Assembly (NCBI RefSeq): GCF_026000375.1
Contig: NZ_AP026708.1
Coordinates: forward strand, 1,676,501 to 1,740,500
Direction of reading: 5' to 3'
Length of the DNA stretch: 64,000 bases
DNA from: Pseudodesulfovibrio portus
Lineage (GTDB): Bacteria; Desulfobacterota; Desulfovibrionia; Desulfovibrionales; Desulfovibrionaceae
Each line of letters starts with the position of its first letter. Position 1 is the stretch's first letter. Positions 15,641 to 24,421 of this stretch are shown piece after piece. The notes beneath the pieces are model-generated. The model saw only the letters and a list, made by a program, of their open reading frames with translations, was not told the origin of the DNA and did no database searches. Both the position numbers and the translations under genes were made by a program.

Positions 15641-18600
15641 TGAACCTGGCAGAATTTTCCATCCGCAAGAAGACGATCACGCTCGTCCTGACGATCTGCT
15701 TCCTCGTGGGAGGAGCGCTCGCGTTCATGGACATGCCGCGCCTGGAGGACCCCGAGTTCACCATCAAGCAGGCGCTGATCGTGACAAACTATCCGGGCGC
15801 CACGCCCGCCGAAGTGGCCGACGAGGTGACCGACGTCATCGAGTCCGCCGCACAGCAGCTGGGCCAGCTGGACAAGGTCTCGTCCGTCAACAACCCCGGC
15901 CAGTCCATCGTCACGGTGGAGGTCATGGACAAATACGACAAGGACACCCTGCCCCAGGTCTGGGATGAACTGCGGCGCAAGGTCAACGACGCCCAGGGCG
16001 ACCTGCCCCCCGGGGCCGGGCCGTCCGTGGTGGTCGACGACTTCAGCGACGTATACGGCATCCTCCTGGCCGTCACCGGCGAAGACTATTCCCGCCAGGA
16101 CATCCAGGACTTCGCCGACTACCTGCGCAAGGAGCTTCTGCTGGTGGACGGGGTGGCCAAGATCACGGCCTGGGGCAGCCAGCCGGAACAGGTCTTCGTG
16201 GAGATATCCCGCGCCCGCATGAGCCGCATGGGGCTGTCCATGGAGTCCGTGTACGACGCCCTGTCCCAGCGCAACCTGGTCGTGCCCTCGGGCAACGTCC
16301 GCGTAGGCCGGGAATACGTGGAGATATCCCCCACCGGCACCATCCGCGACGTGAGCGACCTCGGCGACCTGCTCATCAAGGACGCCTCCAGCGGCAACAT
16401 GGTCCCGCTCAGGGACATCGCCGACATACGGCGCGGCTACGCCGACACCCCGTCGCAGCTCATGCGCTACAACACTTCCGAGTCCGTGGCGCTGGGCATC
16501 TCCATGGTCTCGTCCGGCAACGTGGTGGACCTCGGCCACGCCATCGACGCCAGGCTGGCCGAGCTGCAGGCCCAGACCCCGCTGGGGATGCACGTGGACA
16601 AGGTCTACTTCCAGTCCTCGCGCGTGGACGACGCCGTCAACTCGTTCGTCCTCAACCTGGCCGAGGCCGTGGGCATCGTCATCGTGGTCCTGCTCCTCTT
16701 CATGGGGATGCAGTCGGGCGTGCTCATCGGGGCCATCCTGCTCATCACCATCTGCGGCTCGTTCATCTTCATCCAGATGGCCGGGGTCGCCCTGGAGCGC
16801 ATCTCGCTGGGCGCGCTGATCATCGCGCTGGGCATGCTGGTGGACAACGCCATCGTCGTGGTCGAGGGCATCCTCATCCGCTACCAGCAGGGCATGGACC
16901 GGCTCCAGGCCTCCGTGGACATCGTCGAACAAAACAAGTGGCCCCTGCTCGGCGCCACCGTGGTGGCCATCATGGCCTTTGCGGGCATCGGCCTGAGCGA
17001 GGCGGCGGTGGGCGAATTCTGCCGCTCCCTGTTCATCGTGCTCTGCATCTCGCTGCTCATGAGCTGGGTCACGGCCGTGACCGTCACCCCGCTGCTGTGC
17101 CACATGTTCCTCAAGCCCACGGTGGCCGAGGGCGAGGACCCCTACGGCGGCCCGGTCTATCGCGGCTACAGGTGGGCCCTCGAGTTCTGCCTGAGTCACC
17201 GGGTCACGACAATGGTTTCCCTGGCAGCCCTGCTGGCCGCCTCGGTCTACGGCTTCGGCTTCGTCAAGCAGTCCTTCTTCCCCGACTCCACGCAGCCCCG
17301 CTTCTTCATCCACTACTGGATGCCGCAGGGCACGGACATCCGGGCCACCAGCGCCGACCTGGCGGAAATCGAGAAGATGCTGCTCGACGACGAGCGGGTC
17401 ACCTCGGTGACCACCTTCGTGGGCCAGGGCGGCCCCCGGTTCATCCTGACCTACACCCCGGAAAAGGCGAATTCGGCCTACGGCATGCTGCTGGTCGAGG
17501 TGGAAGACTACCACCAGGTAGACGCGGTCCTGTCCGAATACCGGAAAAAAGTCGAAGCGTCATACCCCGACGCGGAACCCAAGTTCAAGAAATTCCGCCT
17601 CGGCCCCGGCCGCGACGCCTCCATCGAGGTCCGGTTCAGCGGCCCGGACACAAAGGTCCTGAAGCGGTTGTCCGTGGAGGCTCAGGAGATCATGCACGCG
17701 TCGGGCAAGGCGCGCGGCGTACGCGACAACTGGCGGCAGGAAGTGAAGGTCGTCCGCCCGGTCATGTCCGAAGCCCAGGCCAAACTGGCCGGGGTGACGC
17801 GGCCCGGCCTCGCGGAAGCGCTCGAGCTCTTCTTCAACGGCAGGAACGTGGGTGTGTACCGCGAGGGCGACAAGCTGCTGCCCATCGTGGTCCGCCCGCC
17901 GGAAAAAGAACGCTCGTCGATACAGGAACTGGACAACGTCCAGGTCTTCAGCCCGGTGGCCGGGCGCATGATCCCGGTGGAGGAGATCGTTTCCGAATTC
18001 CGGACCGAAATGCAATTCGGCACTCTCAAGACGCGCAACCGGATGCTGACCATCACGGCCTCCTGCGACCCGGTGGAGGGATTGCCCTCGGAGCTCCTCA
18101 CCACGCTGCAGCCGCAGATTGAAGGCATGGAACTGCCGCCGGGCTATATGATGGAATGGGGCGGCGAGTACGAGGACTCCTCGGACGCCCAGGCCAGCCT
18201 CGCCGCCTGCCTGGGGCTGCCCTTCATCGTCATGATCCTGGTGACCATCATGCTCTTCAACAACCTCAGGAACCCGGCCATCATCTGGCTGACCGTGCCC
18301 CTGGCCATAATCGGCGTGGCCATCGGCCTGCTGGCAACCGGCGCGCCCTTCGGCTTCATGGCCCTGCTCGGCTTCCTCAGCCTGTCGGGCATGCTGATCA
18401 AGAACGCCGTGGTGTTGCTGGACCAGATCAAGCTGGAGCTGGAAAACGGCAAGGACCCGTACCTGGCGGTCGTGCACTCGGCCGTCAGCCGCATCAGGCC
18501 CGTGGCCATGGCCGCAGCCACCACCATCCTGGGCATGGTTCCCCTGGTCTTCGACGCCTTCTTCTCGTCCATGGCCGTGACCATCATGTCCGGGCTGACG

Positions 18601-18681
18601 TTCGCCACCATCCTGACCCTGATCGTGGTCCCGGTGCTGTACGCCATGTTCTACAAGGTCAAGAACCCGGCGACCCGCTGA
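15640..18681 (+). CDS. RND-family efflux pump, inner-membrane subunit (AcrB-like)
   Basis: This 1013-residue protein has the family layout: an N-terminal helix, a large periplasmic loop, six helices, a second loop and a second helix bundle. In TM4 the proton-relay segment reads LVDNAIVVVEG; TM10 carries the conserved lysine in MLIKNAVVLLDQ. AcrB has Asp-Asp where this has Asp-Asn, which is common in other HAE-type pumps. It would export drugs or other hydrophobic compounds using the proton gradient. It is the last gene of the TetR-controlled operon and is followed by a strong terminator. Confidence 0.94.
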   Translation: MNLAEFSIRKKTITLVLTICFLVGGALAFMDMPRLEDPEFTIKQALIVTNYPGATPAEVADEVTDVIESAAQQLGQLDKVSSVNNPGQSIVTVEVMDKYDKDTLPQVWDELRRKVNDAQGDLPPGAGPSVVVDDFSDVYGILLAVTGEDYSRQDIQDFADYLRKELLLVDGVAKITAWGSQPEQVFVEISRARMSRMGLSMESVYDALSQRNLVVPSGNVRVGREYVEISPTGTIRDVSDLGDLLIKDASSGNMVPLRDIADIRRGYADTPSQLMRYNTSESVALGISMVSSGNVVDLGHAIDARLAELQAQTPLGMHVDKVYFQSSRVDDAVNSFVLNLAEAVGIVIVVLLLFMGMQSGVLIGAILLITICGSFIFIQMAGVALERISLGALIIALGMLVDNAIVVVEGILIRYQQGMDRLQASVDIVEQNKWPLLGATVVAIMAFAGIGLSEAAVGEFCRSLFIVLCISLLMSWVTAVTVTPLLCHMFLKPTVAEGEDPYGGPVYRGYRWALEFCLSHRVTTMVSLAALLAASVYGFGFVKQSFFPDSTQPRFFIHYWMPQGTDIRATSADLAEIEKMLLDDERVTSVTTFVGQGGPRFILTYTPEKANSAYGMLLVEVEDYHQVDAVLSEYRKKVEASYPDAEPKFKKFRLGPGRDASIEVRFSGPDTKVLKRLSVEAQEIMHASGKARGVRDNWRQEVKVVRPVMSEAQAKLAGVTRPGLAEALELFFNGRNVGVYREGDKLLPIVVRPPEKERSSIQELDNVQVFSPVAGRMIPVEEIVSEFRTEMQFGTLKTRNRMLTITASCDPVEGLPSELLTTLQPQIEGMELPPGYMMEWGGEYEDSSDAQASLAACLGLPFIVMILVTIMLFNNLRNPAIIWLTVPLAIIGVAIGLLATGAPFGFMALLGFLSLSGMLIKNAVVLLDQIKLELENGKDPYLAVVHSAVSRIRPVAMAAATTILGMVPLVFDAFFSSMAVTIMSGLTFATILTLIVVPVLYAMFYKVKNPATR

Positions 18682-18690
18682 AACGACAAA

Positions 18691-18727
18691 AAAAAGGTGC
18701 GCGGCCTGAACGGCCGCGCACCTTGAC
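18691..18727. terminator. Bidirectional terminator between RND pump and lipoprotein genes
   Basis: The 11-bp stem GGTGCGCGGCC/GGCCGCGCACC (18696-18706 with 18712-18722) has a long A run on its left, which is a T run for the minus-strand lipoprotein gene. On the plus strand only TTG follows. Confidence 0.85.
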
Positions 18728-18742
18728 TTGAAATGTTTCCGG

Positions 18743-19303
18743 CTAATCCAGGGAGACCTTGTCCCGGGAACCGGTGAAGAGATCGGGGTTGGTCGCCATG
18801 GCGGTCTGGCGCAGGCTCAGCTTGTTTTCGTTCTGGGCCTTGAGGAAGGCCATGCGCCTCAGCTCGAGACGCTCGAACTGCACGCGGCGCTGGCCGAGCA
18901 GGTTCTCGATGCGCTTTTGGCGAAGCTCCTCGGACAGGGCAGGGTCCTGGATCGCGTCCGCCTGAGGCCCGGTTTCGGCCTCGGCCACCATGACTGCGGA
19001 TTCGGGACCGGCGGGTTCGTCGTTCATGTAATCGGGCATGTGAAAGGCATCGCCCGAAACAACGGAATCGATCTTGGCCTGGATGACCTGATCGGGCGTC
19101 TTGTCGTTGGCAGCGTATTCATAGGTGAACTCACCGATGGTGTAGACCGTCGACGCATACTGCAACGGCGCGAGCCCGGCCATTCCGCCGAGACTCAGCA
19201 AGGGCCCTATCACCGCACAACCGGAAAGAAGAGCGGCGAGAGCCGACACGGCCAGCAAACGGGAAATCGATTTCCCGGAAATGGTCGGTGTAACCTTTTT
19301 CAT
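18743..19303 (-). CDS. Predicted lipoprotein, function unknown
   Basis: This 186-residue protein starts at MKKVTPTISG, preceded by AAGGAGTGTCC. A signal peptide ends in the lipobox LLSGC with the acylated cysteine at about residue 28. The next segment is Gly/Leu-rich, then comes a Tyr/Thr-rich patch (YASTVYTIGEFTYEYAANDK) that recurs in small lipoproteins of Desulfovibrio relatives. The C-terminal third is helical and charged (QKRIENLLGQRRVQFERLEL). It has its own promoter and is monocistronic. I cannot assign a function. Confidence 0.8.
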   Translation of the reverse strand: MKKVTPTISGKSISRLLAVSALAALLSGCAVIGPLLSLGGMAGLAPLQYASTVYTIGEFTYEYAANDKTPDQVIQAKIDSVVSGDAFHMPDYMNDEPAGPESAVMVAEAETGPQADAIQDPALSEELRQKRIENLLGQRRVQFERLELRRMAFLKAQNENKLSLRQTAMATNPDLFTGSRDKVSLD

Positions 19304-19365
19304 GGACACTCCTTTGCAGGTGCGATGTTCCACGCATGCCCCCCCAGGCTTGGTAACACTTTGGT

Positions 19366-19394
19366 ACTTTAAACTATTCATCTTAATCGGACAA
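19366..19394 (-). promoter_or_regulatory. Probable promoter of the lipoprotein gene
   Basis: On the minus strand TTGTCC (19394-19389) and TAAAGT (19371-19366) are 17 bases apart. Transcription would begin near 19360, about 55 bases before the ATG. The flanking 19372-19500 is AT-rich; I see nothing else definite between this gene and the divergent membrane-protein gene. Confidence 0.4.
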
Positions 19395-19602
19395 CTATTT
19401 CAAAGCATTTAGGGCTGTTGAGTTATCGATATTCAGAAATGCAGTTTTTTCTTTGAATTACAGAGTGTTAAATTCGATTTTTATTACCACTGGCACCCGG
19501 CGCACCAAATAAAGTCTAAAAAAAATTTAGACGGGCCGGGACAAGCCGTCTTTTTCGGGGTGCAGGGGAATGCGCCTTTACCTGTGTCCGGCAAAGGGGT
19601 AA

Positions 19603-20913
19603 GTGAGCAACCGTATGTCTCAGGTTCAGCCGGTCCGCAAATTTCCACCAAACACGCCTTGGAGCCCATCCAGGATGGCGCCCATCCCGTTGGTCGTGGC
19701 CTATCTCGCCCTGCCGCTGACCAACGCCCTGACGCAGCGCATGGGGCCGGGACCCGAGGCGTCTCCGTACCTGCCTTGGCTGATCCTGGCCGGGCTCGGA
19801 TCATTCTGGGCCATGCTTTTCCGCCGCTCCGGCGTCCCTGTCAAGAAGCGGTTTTTCTTCGAGGCCCTCGCCTTTCTGGGGGTGGCGGTCCTGCTGTTTC
19901 TCCGCCAGGACGCCTTTCTGCAACAGATGGAGCTCGCCCTGCCCTATGCCTGGGAGCTGGCCCCGGCGGGCATCCTCGGCTTTTCCCTGATGTGGTCCAT
20001 GACCTTCGGCGTGCCGGACCGGGATGCCTTCCAGGGCTACGGCGCCGCCCTGGCCGTGCTCTGCGTGATGGACCTAGCCACGGGAGTGTTCACCCACCAC
20101 GCCCTGCCGGTCCAGCGTTTGTTGGGCGACGCGGACATGCTGGCCGGGCTGCTGCTCGTCTCCCTGTGCGCGGGCCTGCGTCCCGGCAGGGACGACCACG
20201 GGGTGTCCGAGCCGGACCAGGGACACCGCATCTGGCGGGTGCTGATCCTGCTCGGCCTGGCCGCCTGCCTGTCGCGCACCGGGCTCTTCGGGGCGGGCTG
20301 GATATTCCTCTTCTTCGGGCGCGGCTCCAGGCTGCGGCGCATCCTCGTCGCCCTCATCCTGTTCCTGCTCCTGGGCCTGACATTCGTGCTCCCCTATGCC
20401 CGGGTGGACGGGGCGCGCTACATCGACTACTGGTTCTGGGCCCAGTCCGTGGCCCTGTACCTCCGCGAACCGGGACTGCTGCTCACGGGGCTGCCGCTCG
20501 ACCAGGCGCTGCCCTTTGCCGTCCCGCCGGAACTGACAACCGTGTGGGAGCGGGTCACGGCCACCCCGGCCCTGTTCGGCGCGCACCTCTTCCAGGTGAA
20601 ATCCTTCTGGCTCCGCGTCCTGCTCGGCTGGGGCGCGCTCATCCCCCTCGGCGGCCTGACCGCGCTCTTCTTCCTGCTCTTCCGCCGAATGACGCACATG
20701 GGGGCCGGGCTGGCCGCAGCGCTCTTCGCCCAGGGCATGTCCACGCCGCTCTTTCACGATCCGGCCCTGGGCGCACCCTTCGGCCTGGCGCTCATCCTGG
20801 CCCTGTCGAAATCCGCGCCCCTGCCCGGAGACACGACGGCACCCGACGCCCCGGAGCCGGAACCCGGCACTGAATCCGACCCGGCCCGACAATGGGACAT
20901 GGGCCCCCTGTAA
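19603..20913 (+). CDS. Polytopic membrane protein, possibly O-antigen-ligase-like
   Basis: This protein of up to 436 residues has about ten hydrophobic helices, an Arg-rich loop (FGRGSRLRR) and a cytoplasmic Pro/Glu-rich tail. The spread of helices and a long central loop (about 275-330) recall O-antigen ligase/polymerase-type proteins, but no decisive motif is seen. GTG at 19603 lies only three bases after AAAGGGG, while ATG at 19615 lies fifteen bases after it, so the start is uncertain. The RNA methyltransferase gene follows 17 bases after its stop. Confidence 0.7.
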   Translation: MSNRMSQVQPVRKFPPNTPWSPSRMAPIPLVVAYLALPLTNALTQRMGPGPEASPYLPWLILAGLGSFWAMLFRRSGVPVKKRFFFEALAFLGVAVLLFLRQDAFLQQMELALPYAWELAPAGILGFSLMWSMTFGVPDRDAFQGYGAALAVLCVMDLATGVFTHHALPVQRLLGDADMLAGLLLVSLCAGLRPGRDDHGVSEPDQGHRIWRVLILLGLAACLSRTGLFGAGWIFLFFGRGSRLRRILVALILFLLLGLTFVLPYARVDGARYIDYWFWAQSVALYLREPGLLLTGLPLDQALPFAVPPELTTVWERVTATPALFGAHLFQVKSFWLRVLLGWGALIPLGGLTALFFLLFRRMTHMGAGLAAALFAQGMSTPLFHDPALGAPFGLALILALSKSAPLPGDTTAPDAPEPEPGTESDPARQWDMGPL

Positions 20914-20930
20914 CCGTCAAGAGAGACGTT

Positions 20931-22121
20931 ATGACTGATTTTTCAAAAAAGGCCCCCATCCTGGTCACCTGCCCCAAGGGGCTGCCCGAATATCTGCAGG
21001 CGGAGCTGACGGCCCTCGGTTTTCCGGAAGGCGAGGTCCTCGACGCGGGCGTGCAGGTGCACGGCTCGCTCAACGACTGCATGCGCCTCAACCTGATGGT
21101 GCGCACCGGGCACAGGGTCCTGTTCGGGCTGAAGCAGTTCCGGGCCTTTGACGCGGATGAGCTGTACCGCGAGGCCAAGGCCATCCCCTGGGAGGAGTAC
21201 ATCGCCGCCGACGGCTACTTCCGCGTGGACGCCGCGATCCGGGACACCACGGTCAACGACTCCCGGTTCGCCGGGCTTCGGATCAAGGACGCCGTGGCCG
21301 ACAGGTTCATGGAACGGCAGGGCAAGCGCCCGGACTCCGGGCCGGACACCACCGGCGTCTGCCTGTTCCTGCACTGGCGCGAAAACCTGGCCTCCCTGTA
21401 TCTCGATACCACGGGCGAGCCCCTGCCCCGCCGGGGCTACCGCAAGCGGCCGCACAAGGCCCCCATGCAGGAGACCCTGGCCGCGGCCTGCATCCTGGCC
21501 GCCGGATGGCCCGAGCTGGCCAAACGGGGCGGCCACTTCATCGCGCCCATGTGCGGGGCCGGCACCCTGGCCATCGAGGCCGCGCTCATGGCCCTGAACG
21601 GCGCGCCCGGACTGCTGCGGGACAACTTCGCCTTCATGCACCTGGTCGGCTTCGACCCGGCGGCCTGGGACGACATGGTGGTCCGGGCCGAGGATGCGGA
21701 AAACGCCGAGATCAAAGGACGGATCATCGCCACGGACCACGACCCCGAGGCCATCGAGGCGGCCAGGGACAACGCCCGGCTCGCCGGGGTGGGCGACTTC
21801 ATCGAGTTCGGCATCTGCGACTTCACCGAAACGGACATCCCCGAGGGCCCGGGACTGGTCATGCTCAACCCGGAATACGGCCAGCGGCTGGGCGACATCA
21901 AGGAGCTCGAGTCCGTGTACCAGGCCATCGGCGACTTCTTCAAGAAACAGTGCGGCGGCAAGACCGGCTTCATCTTCACGGGCAACGCCAAGCTGGCCAA
22001 GCTGGTGGGGCTGCGCACCAAGAGCCGCAGGATATTCTGGAGCGCCAAGATCGAGTGCCGCCTGCTCGAATACGAACTGTACGAAGGCACGCGAAAGGAG
22101 AAGATCATCAGCCCCGGCTGA
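20931..22121 (+). CDS. THUMP-domain RNA N2-guanine methyltransferase, RlmL/Trm14-like
   Basis: This 396-residue protein has an N-terminal ferredoxin-like/THUMP region (about 8-150), with the typical RVDAAIRDTTVNDSRFAGLRIKDAVADRF stretch. A Rossmann methyltransferase domain follows: APMCGAGTLAIEAALMA is motif I of the UPF0020 family, and MLNPEYGQRLGD takes the place of the NPPYG catalytic motif (here NPEYG). Relatives methylate G2445 of 23S rRNA or tRNA guanines. The start MTDFSKK follows AAGAGAGACGTT. The altered NPPYG motif is unusual but occurs in this subgroup. Confidence 0.88.
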   Translation: MTDFSKKAPILVTCPKGLPEYLQAELTALGFPEGEVLDAGVQVHGSLNDCMRLNLMVRTGHRVLFGLKQFRAFDADELYREAKAIPWEEYIAADGYFRVDAAIRDTTVNDSRFAGLRIKDAVADRFMERQGKRPDSGPDTTGVCLFLHWRENLASLYLDTTGEPLPRRGYRKRPHKAPMQETLAAACILAAGWPELAKRGGHFIAPMCGAGTLAIEAALMALNGAPGLLRDNFAFMHLVGFDPAAWDDMVVRAEDAENAEIKGRIIATDHDPEAIEAARDNARLAGVGDFIEFGICDFTETDIPEGPGLVMLNPEYGQRLGDIKELESVYQAIGDFFKKQCGGKTGFIFTGNAKLAKLVGLRTKSRRIFWSAKIECRLLEYELYEGTRKEKIISPG

Positions 22122-22192
22122 TGCCCTCCATCGGAAAAAACACGGGGCAAAACACTGGATTATTCGGTCTCACAGGCGTATATCCCAGCCCC

Positions 22193-23080
22193 ATGCAGCA
22201 ACGATCCCTCGCCTATACGTATACCCTGCTCGTCATCTCCATGATGCTCTGGGGCGGCACCTGGGTTGCCGGGCGCATTCTGGCCCAGTCCATCCATCCC
22301 ATGACCGCCGCCTTCCTGCGCTTCACCCTGGCCTCCATCGGCCTGGCCGCCATGTGCTGGAAGGTCGAGGGAGGGATGCCCAGGCTGGCGAAAAAACAGA
22401 TCCTGCCCGTGGCCTTCATCGGCGCCACCGGCGTGTTCGCATACAGCTATTTCTTCTTCACCGGCCTGCAGACCACCTCTGCGGGCCGGGCCGCGCTCAT
22501 CGTGGCCTGCATCCCGGTCTGCGTGGCCGCACTGTCCGCCGTGCTGTACAAGGAGAAATTCGGCCCGCTGCGCATCGCCGGGGCCCTGCTCTCCCTGATC
22601 GGCGTGTCCGTGGTCATCGCTGACGGCTCTCCCTTGGCGCTGCTGTCCGAAGGCGTGAGCCGGGGCGACTTCATGATCCTCGGCTGCGTGGCCTCATGGA
22701 CCGCCTACACCCTGGGCGGCCGCTCGGTCATGAAATCCGTGCCGCCGCTGGCCTGCGTCACATGGTCCTCCATCTTCGGCACGCTCATGCTCCTGCCCGC
22801 AGCCCTGGCCGAGGGTCTGGCGGCCGACATGATGCGCGCCCGCATGCTCGACTGGGGCTGTATCGTCTATCTCGGCTTCCTGGCCACATCCCTGGCCTAT
22901 CTCTGGTACTACCAGGCCATCGCCGTCATCGGCGCGGCCCGCTCCTCCATCTTCATCAACACCGTGCCGGTCTTTGCCGTCATCATGAGCTTCCTGCTGC
23001 TCGGCGAGCCCATCCACCTCTCCCTGGCCGTGGGCGGGCTGATGGTCATCACCGGCGTGTACCTGACCAACCGGCCCTGA
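22193..23080 (+). CDS. DMT-superfamily EamA transporter
   Basis: This 295-residue protein has ten hydrophobic helices arranged as two EamA repeats (about 15-145 and 160-290). It would export a small metabolite, but the substrate is unknown. The chosen ATG gives the standard N-terminus MQQRSLAYTYTLLVISMMLWGG. A frame-continuous ATG at 22122, overlapping the end of the methyltransferase gene, would add 24 non-hydrophobic residues; neither start has a clear ribosome-binding site. Confidence 0.88.
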   Translation: MQQRSLAYTYTLLVISMMLWGGTWVAGRILAQSIHPMTAAFLRFTLASIGLAAMCWKVEGGMPRLAKKQILPVAFIGATGVFAYSYFFFTGLQTTSAGRAALIVACIPVCVAALSAVLYKEKFGPLRIAGALLSLIGVSVVIADGSPLALLSEGVSRGDFMILGCVASWTAYTLGGRSVMKSVPPLACVTWSSIFGTLMLLPAALAEGLAADMMRARMLDWGCIVYLGFLATSLAYLWYYQAIAVIGAARSSIFINTVPVFAVIMSFLLLGEPIHLSLAVGGLMVITGVYLTNRP

Positions 23081-23141
23081 CCGGGTTTCATTGCAATTCG
23101 CGCCCCCCTGTCGCATGGTAGGGATATCAAGGAGGCACGCC

Positions 23142-23351
23142 ATGGAAAAGCGAGTGGAACGGCTGGAAAGCCTGGTCGCCCTGCAGGACCGGACCATCGA
23201 GGACCTGAGCGACCGGTTGTTCGAGCAACAGCAGCAGATCCGCGACCTGGAAAAGATCGTGGAACGGCTGGCAGGCAAGGTCAGGGAACTGGACGCGGAC
23301 ATGGAACAATCCGGCGGGCTGGATGTGCCGCCGCCCCACTACAACGGATAG
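23142..23351 (+). CDS. slyX: SlyX-family small coiled-coil protein
   Basis: This 69-residue protein is almost wholly one heptad-repeat helix (MEKRVERLESLVALQDRTIE and on) and ends in the family's PPPHY motif. The ATG follows AAGGAGG at ideal spacing. SlyX proteins are widespread and their job is unclear. The cupin gene starts eight bases after the stop, so the two are one operon. Confidence 0.88.
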   Translation: MEKRVERLESLVALQDRTIEDLSDRLFEQQQQIRDLEKIVERLAGKVRELDADMEQSGGLDVPPPHYNG

Positions 23352-23359
23352 GACCGACC

Positions 23360-23872
23360 ATGACCAAACTCTCCGCCCGGGAAGTCATCGACATGCTCGG
23401 CCTGGTCCCCCACCCCGAGGAAGGGGGCTGGTTCCTGGAAACCCACCGCTCGGACGAGACCTTCGCCCCGGACGCGCTGCCCGGCAGATACGCGGGCGAA
23501 CGCCGCCACTCCACGGCCATCTACTACCTCCTCACCCCGGAGACCTATTCCCACATGCACCGGCTCAAGACCGACGAGGTCTTCCACTTCTACGCGGGCG
23601 ACCCGTGCGAAATGATCCGGCTCCACCCGGACGGCTCGGGTGAGACCGTGGTCCTCGGCAACGACCTGGCCCGGGGCCACCGCCCGCAGGTCAGGGTGCC
23701 GCGAGACTCCTGGCAGGGCATGCGGCTGCTCCCCGGCGGCACCTTCGCGCTCATGGGCTGCACCGTGGCCCCGGGCTTCGAGTTCGCGGACTACGCCCAC
23801 GGCGTTCGTGCAAAGCTCCTGGCTGAGTATCCCGGCTTTGCAGAGCAGATCACCCTCCTGACCCGGGAATAA
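23360..23872 (+). CDS. Cupin-5 (DUF985) family protein
   Basis: This 170-residue protein shows the DUF985 pattern: LGLVPHPEEGGWFLETHRS near the N-terminus, STAIYYLLTPETYSHMHRLKTDEVFHFYAGDP in the middle, and a late GCTVAPGFEFADYAHG segment. It would fold as a single beta-barrel cupin; the histidines in SHMHR are candidate metal ligands. Members are soluble and mostly uncharacterised; sugar- or metabolite-related activity has been proposed for some. It is co-transcribed with slyX. Confidence 0.88.
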   Translation: MTKLSAREVIDMLGLVPHPEEGGWFLETHRSDETFAPDALPGRYAGERRHSTAIYYLLTPETYSHMHRLKTDEVFHFYAGDPCEMIRLHPDGSGETVVLGNDLARGHRPQVRVPRDSWQGMRLLPGGTFALMGCTVAPGFEFADYAHGVRAKLLAEYPGFAEQITLLTRE

Positions 23873-23878
23873 GGGACG

Positions 23879-23902
23879 GGGTGCGCCCCGTAGGACGCAC
23901 CC
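23879..23902. terminator. Hairpin between the cupin gene and the phage tail module
   Basis: GGGTGCG/CGCACCC (23879-23885 with 23896-23902) sits seven bases beyond the cupin stop. A second hairpin GGCGGG/CCCGCC follows at about 23917-23938. Neither has a T run, so their terminator role is likely but not certain. Confidence 0.45.
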
Positions 23903-23960
23903 CTGAGGCAGGGATGGCGGGCAGGAAGAAACCCGCCGAGGTCGGTGTTGAACTGTTTCC

Positions 23961-24398
23961 CTATGATTCCGGGTGAACGGGCCACTGCACCGCATCCGGG
24001 AATCCGGCCTGTTGCGGCACGGACCTGAGCCCCTGGCGATAGGTCGCCCAGGCCGTCCTTTCATCCGGGGAAAGCGGACTGTCGGCCAGTTGCGTCCAGT
24101 CCGACTCCACGAGCAGCCTGTCCCGCGCTGCCCGGATCGTGGCCGCGACGTGGGCCGCCCGGGCGGAGTCGTCCACCTGAACCGCCATCACGGTCTCGCG
24201 GCATATCAGGTCCTCCCCTTTGTCCCAGGCAGTTTCGTAGGCGGTGAAGGGCTCCCGTTTCACGGGCACGGCCTCGTTGTAACCGATCGCGTCACGCTGC
24301 TCGCGTGTCAGGTCATTGAATTTTCTTCGAAATCCATCAAAAACGACATGGGCGGGCGGTGCGGCCCGGCGCGAGCCGTCAGGGTATCTCCAAACCAT
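23961..24398 (-). CDS. Phage tail (fibre) assembly chaperone-like protein
   Basis: This 145-residue protein matches the pattern of phage tail assembly chaperones. It ends with a helical region (ARAAHVAATIRAARDRLLVESDWTQL, about residues 84-109), then LADSPLSPDERTAWATYRQGLRSVPQQAGFPDAVQWP. The segment DWTQLxDxPLxxxxRxAWxxYRQxLR is a signature of this group. The ATG follows AAGGAG. It is the last gene of the minus-strand tail module, right after the fibre genes, which is where such chaperones are normally encoded. Confidence 0.82.
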   Translation of the reverse strand: MVWRYPDGSRRAAPPAHVVFDGFRRKFNDLTREQRDAIGYNEAVPVKREPFTAYETAWDKGEDLICRETVMAVQVDDSARAAHVAATIRAARDRLLVESDWTQLADSPLSPDERTAWATYRQGLRSVPQQAGFPDAVQWPVHPES

Positions 24399-24421
24399 TG
24401 CAGTCTCCTTGCGATTGAGAG

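Noticed and set aside
16801-16870. Asp-Asn instead of Asp-Asp in TM4 of the RND pump as a sign of inactivity
   Set aside because: Many working HAE-type pumps carry VDN here and the partner lysine in TM10 is present.
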